This document shows, one piece after another, positions 1 through 8,411 of a stretch of DNA of 64,000 nt (position 1 is its first letter; each line of letters opens with the position of its first letter). A program made the position numbers and the translations under genes. Location: positions 1-64,000 of the forward strand of contig CAZFDK010000006.1 of the NCBI GenBank assembly GCA_964518305.1, in the 5' to 3' direction. Under the pieces are notes generated by a model, which searched no databases, was not told where the DNA came from, and was given only the letters and a program-made list of their open reading frames with translations. Source of the DNA: Caribbeanibacter sp964518305. Its GTDB lineage: Bacteria > Gemmatimonadota > Gemmatimonadetes > Palauibacterales > Palauibacteraceae.

Positions 1-1
1 G

Positions 2-703
2 AGCCTGTTCATCGAGTCCGCGGTGGCCAAGTGGAACTGGCAGACGCTGGAGATGGATGAGAAGCTGTCGGTGCACTACAACGTGGGGCACCTGGCAGCC
101 GCCGAGGGCGACACGAAGTCGCCGGACGGGAACTATCTGGTCTCGCTGAACAAGTGGGCCATCGACCGCTTCCAGAGCGTCGGGCCGCTCCACCCCCAGA
201 ACTTCCAGCTCATCGATACGGGTGGGGAGAGCATGCAGCTGCTTTACGACGCCGCCATCGGCATCGGGGAGCCGCACTACGCGCAGATGATCAAGGCGGA
301 CAAGCTGGGCGCGTGGAACACCTACCCCGAGGTGGGCTTCGACCCGGGCACCATGGCCGTGGACGAAGAGGCGCCGAGTGCCGGCGACGAGCGGATCGAG
401 CGTGACGGGAACACCGTCCACGTCTACATGACCGCCGTCAGGAGCCACTTCAACCCCGAGCACATCGAGGTGAACCAGGGCGACGAGGTGGTGCTGCACG
501 TCACGAACGTGGAGCAGGCCCGGGACGCGACCCACGGGTTCGCGATCAACAAGTACAACGTGAATGTGAGCCTGGAGCCCGGCGAGACGCAGACGGTCCG
601 CTTCACCGCCGACAGGGCCGGGACGTTCCCCTTCTACTGCACCGAGTTCTGCTCGGCGCTGCACCTGGAGATGGAGGGGTACCTGCTGGTACAGCCGAGC
701 TGA
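2..703 (+). CDS. nosZ: Nitrous oxide reductase NosZ, C-terminal part (5' truncated by window)
   Basis: This is the last 233 residues of the periplasmic copper enzyme that reduces N2O to N2. The frame is open from base 2 with no stop, so the gene starts outside the window; the GTG at 23 is internal. The C-terminal cupredoxin-like CuA domain is clear: a His in HGF at about base 533, then the ligand run C-x3-C-x3-H-x2-M (CTEFCSALHLEM, bases 638-673). The part before it matches the end of the seven-bladed propeller that carries CuZ. The CuA domain is intact, so the visible part looks functional. It is followed by nosB-, nosD-, nosF- and nosY-type genes, an order known from clade II (atypical) nos clusters; the signal peptide type, which would settle the clade, is not in the window. 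Confidence 0.95.
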   Translation, partial: SLFIESAVAKWNWQTLEMDEKLSVHYNVGHLAAAEGDTKSPDGNYLVSLNKWAIDRFQSVGPLHPQNFQLIDTGGESMQLLYDAAIGIGEPHYAQMIKADKLGAWNTYPEVGFDPGTMAVDEEAPSAGDERIERDGNTVHVYMTAVRSHFNPEHIEVNQGDEVVLHVTNVEQARDATHGFAINKYNVNVSLEPGETQTVRFTADRAGTFPFYCTEFCSALHLEMEGYLLVQPS

Positions 704-744
704 ACGTGACGGCCTGACCGGCGCGCGGGCGAGAGCGGCCGGGA

Positions 745-769
745 CTCCGGGGAGAGGGCTTCCCCGGGG
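745..769 (+). promoter_or_regulatory. Hairpin in the nosZ-nosB spacer
   Basis: A perfect 7-bp inverted repeat, CCGGGGA and TCCCCGG with a 7-nt loop (747-767), extendable by a wobble and a C-G pair, lies in the 147-bp spacer after nosZ. There is no T-run, so it is not a classical terminator. It could stabilise the nosZ message 3' end or cause partial read-through, giving more NosZ than assembly factors. This role is inferred. Confidence 0.4.
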
Positions 770-850
770 CACCGGCCGTCCGCCGTTCGGCCCGCACCGA
801 ATCGACCCCCGGGGGAGACCACCGGGTGCGAACAGAACGAAGGAGCAACC

Positions 851-1462
851 ATGCAGGAACTGAAAGACCTGTTTCAGGGGGAGATCTCGAAGCCCAGCCG
901 CATCGCGCTGCTGCTGATCTCGCTGGCCCTGATCCCGGCCCTCTTCCTCCCGGTGTGGGAGATCACCCTCCACGCCCCGCAGTACCCGGACGGGCTGACG
1001 ATGGAGATCATGTCGCACACCGTCACCGGGGACCTCCAGGAGATCAACAACCTGAACCACTACATCGGGATGCAGGAGATCTCCCCGGACGAGTTCCCGG
1101 AGTTCAACTTCATCCCCTTCTTCATCGGACGCTTCCTGCTCCTGGCGGGCCTGGCCTTTCTGGTGGCGCGGATGTCTGTGGCCGCGATCGGGTACATCGA
1201 CTTTGCGGTGTTCGGAGCGGTCATGATGTGGGATTTCCAGCACTGGATGTACGAGTACGGCCACAACCTCTCGCCGGACGCGCCGATCGAGATCGAGCCG
1301 TTCACGCCCACGATCCTGGGGGCGACGGAGGTGGGCCAGTTCTCCGTGACCGCGTATCCCGACTGGGGAGGCATTCTCATGCTCGTCGCCGGAGCGGCCG
1401 GCCCGGTGATCCTCGGCTACGAGTGGTGGCGGCGGAGGAAGAAAGGGGGCGAGGCTGCGTGA
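851..1462 (+). CDS. nosB: NosB-like membrane protein of the nos cluster
   Basis: This is a 203-residue integral membrane protein between nosZ and nosD. In clade II nos clusters (for example Wolinella) that slot holds nosB, a membrane protein of unknown function; the name here rests on position, size and topology rather than a checked alignment. Hydrophobic segments lie at about residues 17-37, 88-110, 112-130 and 175-195, with a periplasmic-type stretch at 45-85 and a basic tail (WWRRRKK). The start follows AAGGAG at 840-845. The stop overlaps the nosD GTG (GTGA at 1459-1462), indicating translational coupling. It may help NosZ maturation or electron delivery. Confidence 0.65.
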   Translation: MQELKDLFQGEISKPSRIALLLISLALIPALFLPVWEITLHAPQYPDGLTMEIMSHTVTGDLQEINNLNHYIGMQEISPDEFPEFNFIPFFIGRFLLLAGLAFLVARMSVAAIGYIDFAVFGAVMMWDFQHWMYEYGHNLSPDAPIEIEPFTPTILGATEVGQFSVTAYPDWGGILMLVAGAAGPVILGYEWWRRRKKGGEAA

Positions 1463-3024
1463 GCGGAGCTCTCAAACGGATGCGACCGAGCCGATGGCGG
1501 CGCCCGCTCCGAGCGGGCGTCGCGTGCGCCGCGGCAGCGCTTCTGGCCGTGGGCGTAGCGGCGGCTCCGGCGCCCGTCGCGGCCCAGGGAGATGCGACCG
1601 GCGCCGCGAGCCAGGATACGGCCTCCGAGGAGGGGGCCCCCGCGCCGTGGCCGTCCGCCTTCGCGGGTCCGGGGAGCCGGACGTGGACGGTCCGGCCGGA
1701 GGGGGCGATCTCCTCAGTCTCGGCGGCCGTGGACAGCGCGCGTCCCGGCGACACGGTGCGGGTGCTGTCGGGCCGGTACCGGGAGCGCCTGGTGGTCGAC
1801 CGTCCCCTGACACTGATCGGCGTGGACCGGCCGGTCATCGACGCCGGCGGAGAGGGGCACGTCATCGAGGCCAGCGGCCCCGTGGAAGTCCGGGGCTTCG
1901 AGTTGCGCGCCACCGGGACCAACCCCGACGAGGAGGACGCGGGAGTGATGGTCCGCGGCGCACGGGCCCGGGTCGTGGACAACGTGCTCCGGGACGTCTA
2001 CTACGGGATCTACCTCAAGAACGCCCGGGCCTCGGTAGTCCGCGGCAACCGGATCACCGGCAAGCCCCTGCCGCCGCCACGACGTGGTGACGGGATCCGC
2101 CTGTGGTACAGCTCGGCAACGGAGATCGTGGGCAACACGGTGACCCGCACCCGGGACGTGGTGGTCTTCTTCTCCGACCGTCTCTCCATTCGCGAGAACC
2201 TGATCCGGGAGGGTCGCTACGGCCTGCACTACATGTACAGCGATCACAACCGCTTCGAGCGGAACCGATTCGTGGGAAACCAGGTCGGGTCGTTCATCAT
2301 GTACTCCAGCGACATCATCCTGAAGGACAACCTGTTCGCGGAGTCCGGCGGGGCCAGCGGACTCGGCCTCGGGCTGAAGGACGCCGACAGCATCCGGGCC
2401 GTCGGCAACCTCTTCGTCGAGAACGAGGCCGGCGTATACCTGGACAATTCGCCGCGGAGCCGCGACGTACGGAACCACTTCGATCGCAACGTCTTCTTCG
2501 AGAACGGGGCCGGGCTCCGGACTCTTCCTTCGGTGAGGGGTAACGTACTTCGTGACAACGACTTCGTGTCGAATCAGCGCGTGGTGGAGGCCACCGGAGG
2601 GGTGGGTGAGGGCCAGGCCGCCCAGAACGACTGGCGTGGGAACTACTGGAGCGAGTACGCCGGCTTCGACCGCGACGGGAACGGGGTGGGGGACACCCCC
2701 TACGTCTACTCGAAGCTGTCGGAGAGCCTCATGACCGACCACCCGACGCTCAGACTCTTCTCCTACAGCCCGGTGGTGCCGGTGGTGGAGACGGTCAGCA
2801 ACTTCTTCCCCTTCCTGAAGCCAACGCCGCTGGTGGTCGACTCCGCGCCGAAGCTCACGCAAGAGGCTTTCCGGCGGTGGGAGCGGGAGCCCCCCGTCTC
2901 CCGTCCCGAAGCGTCCACGACCGTATCGGAGCCTACGCGTGCCGACGCTGCCGCGGGCCTCCTCCTGCTCGCAGCCGCGGCCGGAGCGGTGGGGGCGGCG
3001 CGGACGCTCGGGAGGCGCCCGTGA
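1459..3024 (+). CDS. nosD: NosD, periplasmic copper-site maturation protein
   Basis: NosD is a right-handed beta-helix protein needed with NosF and NosY to assemble the CuZ site of NosZ. The 521-residue product has a basic N-terminus, an Ala-rich signal sequence ending near AQG (about residue 44), and then many CASH-type repeats with NxF/NxI turns (for example VVRGNRITGK, IVGNTVTRT, LSIRENLIREG). A hydrophobic stretch near residues 500-515 (AAAGLLLLAAAAGAVGAA) could anchor the C-terminus. The chosen GTG at 1459 overlaps the previous stop and follows a G-rich Shine-Dalgarno at 1444-1449; an ATG at 1480 is an alternative. It is slightly longer than usual NosD (about 430 residues) owing to the ends. 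Confidence 0.9.
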   Translation: MSGALKRMRPSRWRRPLRAGVACAAAALLAVGVAAAPAPVAAQGDATGAASQDTASEEGAPAPWPSAFAGPGSRTWTVRPEGAISSVSAAVDSARPGDTVRVLSGRYRERLVVDRPLTLIGVDRPVIDAGGEGHVIEASGPVEVRGFELRATGTNPDEEDAGVMVRGARARVVDNVLRDVYYGIYLKNARASVVRGNRITGKPLPPPRRGDGIRLWYSSATEIVGNTVTRTRDVVVFFSDRLSIRENLIREGRYGLHYMYSDHNRFERNRFVGNQVGSFIMYSSDIILKDNLFAESGGASGLGLGLKDADSIRAVGNLFVENEAGVYLDNSPRSRDVRNHFDRNVFFENGAGLRTLPSVRGNVLRDNDFVSNQRVVEATGGVGEGQAAQNDWRGNYWSEYAGFDRDGNGVGDTPYVYSKLSESLMTDHPTLRLFSYSPVVPVVETVSNFFPFLKPTPLVVDSAPKLTQEAFRRWEREPPVSRPEASTTVSEPTRADAAAGLLLLAAAAGAVGAARTLGRRP

Positions 3025-3956
3025 TCCGGGCGGACGGTCTCCGCAAGCGCTACGGCGAACAGGTGGTCCTGGACGGCCTCGACCTGCGGGTCGACCGCGG
3101 CGAGCGGGTCGCCGTCCTGGGCTTGAACGGGGCCGGAAAGACCACGCTCCTGCAGTGCCTGCTCGGCCTCATCGGCTTCGAGGGCACCGTGCGGATCGAC
3201 GAACAGCCGGCGGGGCCGGCCGGGAAGGAGGCGCGGCGGAGGATCGGCTACGTCCCGCAGCGCCCCCCGGTGTTCGACATGACGGTCACCTCCTTCCTCC
3301 ACCTCTTCAGCGACCTCCGGGGCGCACCGGTGGAGCCGGCACTGGAGCGCATGCACGAGTTCGGCCTCCCGCCGGACGAAGTGGGCGAAAAGAAGATGTC
3401 CGCCCTCTCCGGCGGGATGCTCCAGAAAACCCTTCTGGCGCTGGCTCTGGGAGCGGAGGTTCCGGTGCTGCTCCTGGACGAGCCCACGGCCAGCCTCGAT
3501 CCGAGCTCCCGGCGGGAGTTCGTCCGGGTGCTGGAGGGCGTCGACGAGGAGCGGACGATCCTTTTCGCCACACACAGGCTGGAGGACGTCGAGTCTTTGG
3601 CCAACCGGGTCATCCTGATCCACGACGGAGGCGTGGTCTTCGACGGCACGCTGACCGACCTGTGGGAGCGGTCGGGTGTCGGCGGCGAGCTGTGGGTGCA
3701 GGTTTCGGCGTCCGGCCACGACGCCGCGGCGGCCCTGCTGCGCGACCGTGCCTCGGTACGGGGGGTCGCCGAGGACGGGGGAGGCGGCATCCGGGTGAAG
3801 CTGATGCCGGGCGGTGCCATGGACACGATTGGCGCCCTCCGTGATCGCGGAATCGAGGTGGAGGACTTCCGCGCCCTTTCGCCGGCCCTGGACGAGGTCA
3901 TGGACCGGCTGCTGTCGGACGGAGCCGAAGGGGCGGAGAGGAGGGAGACGGGATGA
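3021..3956 (+). CDS. nosF: NosF, ATPase of the NosDFY ABC transporter
   Basis: This is the cytoplasmic ABC ATPase that works with NosY and NosD to supply sulfur or another factor for the CuZ site of nitrous oxide reductase. It has 311 residues with Walker A GLNGAGKTT, signature LSGGMLQK, Walker B VLLLDEPTA and the switch His in FATHR. The C-terminal 90 residues form the accessory domain usual for NosF/CcmA-like ATPases. The GTG start at 3021 overlaps the nosD stop (GTGA) and follows GGGAGG at 3010-3015, and the stop overlaps the nosY start. An upstream in-frame extension into nosD is not needed. Confidence 0.93.
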   Translation: MIRADGLRKRYGEQVVLDGLDLRVDRGERVAVLGLNGAGKTTLLQCLLGLIGFEGTVRIDEQPAGPAGKEARRRIGYVPQRPPVFDMTVTSFLHLFSDLRGAPVEPALERMHEFGLPPDEVGEKKMSALSGGMLQKTLLALALGAEVPVLLLDEPTASLDPSSRREFVRVLEGVDEERTILFATHRLEDVESLANRVILIHDGGVVFDGTLTDLWERSGVGGELWVQVSASGHDAAAALLRDRASVRGVAEDGGGGIRVKLMPGGAMDTIGALRDRGIEVEDFRALSPALDEVMDRLLSDGAEGAERRETG

Positions 3957-4768
3957 CGGCCCTCAGGCTCCTCCAGCGCGAGCTGCGAGACTCGCTCCGG
4001 AACTACTGGTTCGCGGTGAGCTCCGGCGTTCTCGTGGTCGGTGGCCTCCTGCTGATGCTCTTTGGCCAGCCGGACCAGGCCATCCTGGGATACCGGGGCT
4101 TCGCGCGGGCCCTGGCGGGACTGATGCAGCTGGCTCTCTTCGTGGTCCCGCTCCTGGCGCTCTTTCCGGCGGTCTCGGCCCTGGCGGGCGAGCGCGAGCT
4201 GGGGACCCTGGACTACCTGCTGGCGCAGCCCGTTACCCGGGACGAGGTGTTCGCGGGGAAGTGGACGGGAGTGGGAGCGGCCGTTTCGCTCGCGGTCCTG
4301 GCAGGGTTCGGCGCCACCGGTCTGGTGGCCGTCGTCCGGGGCGTGCCGCCGGTCATGGTCGCGGTGCTCCTGGGGTTCACGCTCCTCCTCGGCGTCTGCT
4401 TCGTCTCGCTGGGCATCTGGATCTCCTCGCTCCTTTCGACGCGCGCGCGGGCCACGAGCGCCGGCCTCACGGTCTGGCTCTTCTTCCTCGCGATGGGAAG
4501 CCTCGGCTTGGCCAGCGCCTTCGTGGGGTGGGGCGTGCCGGCGGCGGCGCTGGAGGTGTGGGCCTTCGTGAATCCCGTGGAGGCGTACCGGCTGGCCTCC
4601 ATCGCGGTGCTGGATCCCGGCGTCTCCGTGCTCGGCCCGGTGGGGGCCGGACTCCTGGACCGCTTCGGCCGGGGCCCGCTGATCGGTCTGGCGCTGGCGT
4701 CGCTGGCCGCCTGGACGGGGCTCGGCTACTGGGCCGGCCGCCGGGCGTTCGCCGCTCCCATACGCTGA
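3953..4768 (+). CDS. nosY: NosY, permease of the NosDFY ABC transporter
   Basis: The 271-residue product is an ABC-2 type permease with about six membrane segments, the partner of NosF. The hydrophobic blocks are at roughly residues 20-40, 60-85, 110-140, 145-170, 180-205 and 245-262. The stretch AGERELGTLDYLLAQPVTRDEV is the conserved cytoplasmic loop of ABC-2 permeases of the NosY type. Its ATG overlaps the nosF stop (ATGA at 3953-3956). It is the last gene of the nosZBDFY unit here; nosL, nosR and c-type cytochrome genes are not seen downstream, though they could lie before the window. Confidence 0.9.
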   Translation: MTALRLLQRELRDSLRNYWFAVSSGVLVVGGLLLMLFGQPDQAILGYRGFARALAGLMQLALFVVPLLALFPAVSALAGERELGTLDYLLAQPVTRDEVFAGKWTGVGAAVSLAVLAGFGATGLVAVVRGVPPVMVAVLLGFTLLLGVCFVSLGIWISSLLSTRARATSAGLTVWLFFLAMGSLGLASAFVGWGVPAAALEVWAFVNPVEAYRLASIAVLDPGVSVLGPVGAGLLDRFGRGPLIGLALASLAAWTGLGYWAGRRAFAAPIR

Positions 4769-4838
4769 GCGTCCCCAGATGCCCGATCAGGGATCTCATC
4801 GAGCCGCGCGTCCCCCTCGAGTTCCTGATCGTAGCCGT

Positions 4839-4855
4839 GTGGGGAGATTCCCCAC
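4839..4855. promoter_or_regulatory. Perfect palindrome GTGGGGA-GAT-TCCCCAC, candidate operator
   Basis: In the 235-bp gap between nosY and the response regulator there is a perfect 7-bp inverted repeat with a 3-bp centre. The same arms (GTGGGGA-CAT-TCCCCAC) occur at 37163-37179 in the gap between korA and the M20 peptidase. There is no T-run, and matching copies in two intergenic regions favour a protein-binding site. The binding protein is unknown. Confidence 0.5.
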
Positions 4856-4870
4856 GTTCCATGCTCCGCT

Positions 4871-4881
4871 TCTCCCGACAG
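4871..4881 (+). repeat. Intergenic 11-mer TCTCCCGACAG, copy 1 of 3
   Basis: The 11-mer lies 122 bp before the response regulator start. Identical copies are at 13311-13321 and 15731-15741, each on the plus strand and 100-160 bp upstream of a plus-strand gene. It may be a promoter or activator element; the function is unknown. Confidence 0.4.
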
Positions 4882-5003
4882 ATGCAGGGGTCGGATCGGG
4901 TCAAACTGATAGCGAGCGTCGACGGACGGAGGTCCGGCGCGGCGGCGGAGCGACGTCGCCGCGGATCGCTCGCTTTCTCGTGAACTGCCGCAGGAGGTGC
5001 CCG

Positions 5004-5681
5004 GTGGCCGAACCAATCGATGTGCTCCTGGCGGACGATCACGCCCTGTTCCGTGCCGGCGTCCGGGCCCTTCTGGAGGCGGAGTCGATGATCCGCGTCG
5101 TGGGAGAAGCGTCCAGCGGGGAGGAAGCCGTGGCGATGACCCGTGAGGTGGAGCCCCGCGTGGTCGTCATGGACCTGTCGATGCCCGACGGAAACGGTCT
5201 GGAGGCCACCCGTCGCCTGAACGCGCTGGACCTCGATGTGGAGGTGCTCGTCCTGACGGTGCACGCCGAGGAGGAGTACCTGGTGCCCGTGGTGGACGCC
5301 GGGGCCAGCGGCTACCTGACCAAGACCAGTGCCGACAGCGACCTGGTGGAGGCCATCCGGGTGGCTGCCCGCGGGGAAGTCTATCTCCCCAGCCAGGCCA
5401 CGCGCCTCCTGCTGGAGAAGTACCGGAACAGCGACGAGGGGGAGGGCCACCGTGAGCTGAACGAGCTGAGCCCGCGCGAGCGGGAGGTCCTGGCCCTGAC
5501 GGCCGAGGGATACAGCTCACGCGAGATCGGCGAGAAGCTCGACATATCGCCCAAGACCGTGGACACCTACCGGTCGCGCCTCACCGACAAGCTCGACTTG
5601 AACCACCGTTCGGAGCTGGTCCGGTTCGCGCTCCGCGTCGGGCTCCTGCAGCCCGTCGAGGAGCCGGGAGCGGCGGTCTAG
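5004..5681 (+). CDS. NarL/FixJ-family response regulator
   Basis: This is a two-component DNA-binding response regulator of 225 residues. The receiver domain (about 1-120) has the acidic pair DDH near residue 11, the phosphoacceptor Asp in VVVMDLSMP, Thr in LVLTVHA and Lys in YLTKTSA. The C-terminal LuxR-type helix-turn-helix (about 155-215) carries LSPREREVL and the recognition region SPKTVDTYRSRL. The GTG start follows AGGAGG at 4992-4997 with ideal spacing. No histidine kinase is in the window, so it is an orphan here. Its position between nos genes and a radical SAM gene suggests control of respiratory genes, but this is inference; a palindrome and an 11-mer lie in its upstream region. 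Confidence 0.9.
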   Translation: MAEPIDVLLADDHALFRAGVRALLEAESMIRVVGEASSGEEAVAMTREVEPRVVVMDLSMPDGNGLEATRRLNALDLDVEVLVLTVHAEEEYLVPVVDAGASGYLTKTSADSDLVEAIRVAARGEVYLPSQATRLLLEKYRNSDEGEGHRELNELSPREREVLALTAEGYSSREIGEKLDISPKTVDTYRSRLTDKLDLNHRSELVRFALRVGLLQPVEEPGAAV

Positions 5682-5698
5682 AAGATCGGGGAGTGACG

Positions 5699-6928
5699 AT
5701 GACGGCGGAGGGTGCGAAGCAGGAGGGGGTGTGCCCCCACGGCGCCGGAAACGGCGACGCGAGGACGCTCACGCTGTCGGATCGGAGGGAGCTGTATCGC
5801 CGAACGCCCAGGGTGGTCACCTGGGAGATCACCCGCTCCTGTCCGCTCGAGTGTGTCCACTGCCGGGCCGAGGCCCAGCTCGCCCGCCATCCCGACGAGC
5901 TGACCACCGAGGAGGGCCGGCGTCTGGTGGAGCAGGTGGCGGACCTCGGTCCGCCGCCCCCGGTGCTGGTCTTCTCGGGGGGCGATCCACTCCAGCGGCC
6001 CGACCTCCTGGAGCTCATCCGGCACGCCCGTAGCCTGGACCTGCCGGCGGCCGTCATACCGGCTCCGACGACTCAGGTAGACCGGGAGACGGTCCGGAGG
6101 CTGAAGGAGGCGGGCACGCGTCGGATGGCTCTCTCCCTGGACGCCGCCGGCGCCGAGAACCACGACGAGTTCCGGGGAGAACCGGGGTCCTGGGACGCGG
6201 CGCTGAAGGCGGCCGAACACGCCCGGGCCGTGGAGCTTCCGATACAGGTGAACACCACGGTCACGGAGGCCACTCGATCCGAGCTGCCGGCCATCGCCGA
6301 CAGGGTGGAGGAGCTCGGCGCCGTGGCGTGGGAAGTGTTCTTCCTGGTGCCCGTGGGCCGCGGCGTGGCCCTGGAGGCGCCGTCGCCGGAGGCACACGAG
6401 GAGATCATGCGGTGGCTCTACCGGCGCCAGCGGGAGGCCCCGTTCAGCGTCGTGACCGTCGAAGGGCCGTTCTACCGGCGTGCCGCGTCCGAGATCGAGG
6501 TCGAAGAGGGGAACGGCTCCGTCGTGGCCGGCTCCACCTCGGACGGCAACGGCTTCGTCTTCATCAGCCACACGGGCGAGGTCTGTCCCTCGGGCTTCCT
6601 CCCGGTCTCCGGCGGGAACGTGCGCGACAGGAGCCTCGCCGACATCTACCGCAACGACGAGCTCTTCCGCGACCTCCGGGACCCGGACAACTTCCGGGGC
6701 AAGTGTGGCGTGTGCGAGTACCGCAACCTGTGCGGAGGCAGCCGGGCCCGTGCGTGGGCCCTCACCGGGGACCCGCTGGACTCCGATCCTTTCTGTCCCC
6801 ACGTGCCGGCGGCGTATCGCTCCATGGTCGAGCGGGACGAGGCGCTCCCGGTGGACGAGTACTTCGAGGTCCGCCGGCGGGCCGGGGACGGTCCCGGCGC
6901 CGACGGCTTCGAGTTACCGGACGTCTGA
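5699..6928 (+). CDS. Radical SAM/SPASM protein, NirJ/AhbD-like
   Basis: This enzyme of about 409 residues has the radical SAM cluster motif C-x3-C-x2-C (CPLECVHC, bases 5839-5862), a GGDP motif (FSGGDPL) and a C-terminal SPASM region with Cys at CPSG, CGVCEYRNLC and PFC that would bind extra Fe-S clusters. The layout is that of the family holding NirJ and AhbD (heme d1 and heme side-chain chemistry) and peptide-modifying enzymes. Near nos and oxidase genes a role in heme synthesis is attractive, but no peptide precursor or other heme gene is adjacent, so the substrate is open. The start ATG at 5699 has GGGGAG just upstream; a GTG at 5693 is an alternative. Confidence 0.8.
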   Translation: MTAEGAKQEGVCPHGAGNGDARTLTLSDRRELYRRTPRVVTWEITRSCPLECVHCRAEAQLARHPDELTTEEGRRLVEQVADLGPPPPVLVFSGGDPLQRPDLLELIRHARSLDLPAAVIPAPTTQVDRETVRRLKEAGTRRMALSLDAAGAENHDEFRGEPGSWDAALKAAEHARAVELPIQVNTTVTEATRSELPAIADRVEELGAVAWEVFFLVPVGRGVALEAPSPEAHEEIMRWLYRRQREAPFSVVTVEGPFYRRAASEIEVEEGNGSVVAGSTSDGNGFVFISHTGEVCPSGFLPVSGGNVRDRSLADIYRNDELFRDLRDPDNFRGKCGVCEYRNLCGGSRARAWALTGDPLDSDPFCPHVPAAYRSMVERDEALPVDEYFEVRRRAGDGPGADGFELPDV

Positions 6929-6936
6929 ACCGACGG

Positions 6937-6958
6937 CCGGGTCGCCCTTCCGACCCGG
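6937..6958 (+). terminator. Possible terminator hairpin after the radical SAM gene
   Basis: CCGGGTCG and CGACCCGG pair over 8 bp with a 6-nt loop, 9 bp after the stop codon. No T-run follows, so Rho-independent termination is uncertain. Confidence 0.35.
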
Positions 6959-7030
6959 GGACCGGGCCGATACCATCGCCCCGGGTCCGGCCCCGGTTGG
7001 TTCCATCCTTCCGTCCGACACCGCTCGACC

Positions 7031-7522
7031 ATGTCCGCATATCACCTCAACGTCATCTTGCATCTCCTGGCTGCACTCTTCTGGCTCGGGGGCATGTTCT
7101 TCCTGGCCATCGTGGGGGCGCCGGTCCTGCGCGAGCTGGACGACGCCCGTCTCCGCGGCCGGCTCTTCGCCGCCCTCGGTCGCCGGTTCCGGACCGCGGG
7201 ATGGTGGGCCATCGGAATTCTCGTGGTCACGGGCACGCTGAACCTGCACTTTCGGGGGCTGCTGCGAGCCGACGTGCTCGGGGACGCGGCGTTCTGGGCC
7301 AGCGACTACGGAACGGCCCTGGCCTGGAAGCTCGGCGCCGTGACCGCCATGATCGGGGCGAGCGCCGTGCACGACTTCGTGCTGGGACCCCGCGCCTCCG
7401 ACGACACCGGGGGCGGCGGGACGGGCGGCAGTCGAAAGCTGGCGAGCTGGCTCGCCCGGGCGAACGCTCTGCTGGGTATCGTGGTGGTGATCGCAGCGGT
7501 GTACCTGACACGTGGAGGCTGA
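7031..7522 (+). CDS. CopD-like four-helix membrane protein
   Basis: This 163-residue protein has four hydrophobic segments (about residues 8-30, 57-75, 98-118 and 142-160). Histidines in the first helix (VILHLLAALFWLGGMFF) and in the third (GASAVHDFVLG) are placed as in the CopD/heme-b membrane families. CopD-like proteins are tied to copper import or heme binding. It sits between the radical SAM gene and the sulfocyanin, so a role in copper or electron transfer for respiratory enzymes is reasonable. The Gly-rich insert near residues 125-137 looks like a flexible loop. The family assignment is moderate and a biochemical role is not proven by sequence. Confidence 0.6.
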   Translation: MSAYHLNVILHLLAALFWLGGMFFLAIVGAPVLRELDDARLRGRLFAALGRRFRTAGWWAIGILVVTGTLNLHFRGLLRADVLGDAAFWASDYGTALAWKLGAVTAMIGASAVHDFVLGPRASDDTGGGGTGGSRKLASWLARANALLGIVVVIAAVYLTRGG

Positions 7523-7652
7523 ACAGCCCGGGAGGGCGCATTGTTCGATTCGATCCATTCGATGCGCGCCGTCCGGTGCGGCGCCCGGCGCGCTGCCGGG
7601 ACGAGAGAACGGAAACGTGCGAAAACCAGAGACACGAGACAGGGAGAGATCC

Positions 7653-8324
7653 ATGAAGACGAGAGCCACGGGCCGATCGCTGGGAACCGTCGCCGTCGCG
7701 TTTTCCGCGACGGCGTTCCTGCTGGCCTGCGGGGGCGGGGGGGACGGCGGAGGGGAGGGCGCCGGCGGCACGCAGCAGCAGGCCGCCCAGCAGCAGGCCG
7801 GTCAGCAGGCCGCCGGTCAGGGGCAGGCCGAGGCCGGCGAGGCGGCCGGAGGCGGCGCCCAGCAGGGGTTGCCCGACTGGATGCAGGTCAACGACTCGAA
7901 CCAGACGGTGGCGATGGAGGTCGTTGCCGCCAGGACCTCGGCCAACAGCAACTGGAACTTCAACGGCTACGCCAACGGCAACGCCACGATCACGGTGCCC
8001 CGTGGCTACGAGATCACGATTGAGTTCAGCAACGAGGATCCGGCGGTGGCCCACAGCCTGGGGATCGACGAGCTGATGGACCGGTGGCCGGCCACGTTCA
8101 AAGCTCCGGAGCCCGTCTTCGAGGGAGCCATCACGACGAACCCGACCAGCATGAGCCGGGCGACGGCGCCAGGCTCCAGCGAGACGATCACCTTCACGGC
8201 GGACCGGGCCGGCGAGTACGCCATGGTCTGCTACATCCCGGGCCACGCGACCGCCGGCATGTGGATCCACTTCAACGTCTCGTCGGATGGCACCGCCGGG
8301 TTCAGCACCAGCGGCCCGTCGTGA
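7653..8324 (+). CDS. Sulfocyanin-like blue copper lipoprotein
   Basis: This 223-residue product is a membrane-anchored type I copper protein. The signal ends in a lipobox, LLAC, followed by a Gly- and Gln/Ala-rich linker (about residues 25-68). The cupredoxin domain has the first His in AHSLGID and the cluster C-x4-H-x4-M (CYIPGHATAGM), with Cys at about base 8229. Sulfocyanins deliver electrons to heme-copper oxidases in archaea and occur in several bacteria. The ba3-type oxidase lies 2.5 kb downstream and nosZ 7 kb upstream, so it may serve either. The ATG at 7653 follows GGGAGAG; the apparent upstream extension lacks a signal. Confidence 0.87.
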   Translation: MKTRATGRSLGTVAVAFSATAFLLACGGGGDGGGEGAGGTQQQAAQQQAGQQAAGQGQAEAGEAAGGGAQQGLPDWMQVNDSNQTVAMEVVAARTSANSNWNFNGYANGNATITVPRGYEITIEFSNEDPAVAHSLGIDELMDRWPATFKAPEPVFEGAITTNPTSMSRATAPGSSETITFTADRAGEYAMVCYIPGHATAGMWIHFNVSSDGTAGFSTSGPS

Positions 8325-8411
8325 CGGGCGCCTCCCGGAGACGAGCCCGGGACCCGTCCGTAGCGCCGTGGTGAGCCCGGGGGCGTCTCCGACGGACCGG
8401 CCGGACGTGGG

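Noticed and set aside
826..1458. Upstream in-frame extension of nosD
   Set aside because: It overlaps nosB in another frame, and the signal peptide starts after 1459.
8312..8391. Inverted repeats after the sulfocyanin gene (GCCCGTC/GACGGGC and CGGAGACG/CGTCTCCG)
   Set aside because: One has a 2-nt loop across the stop codon and the other a 40-nt loop; no T-run follows, so no terminator was called.
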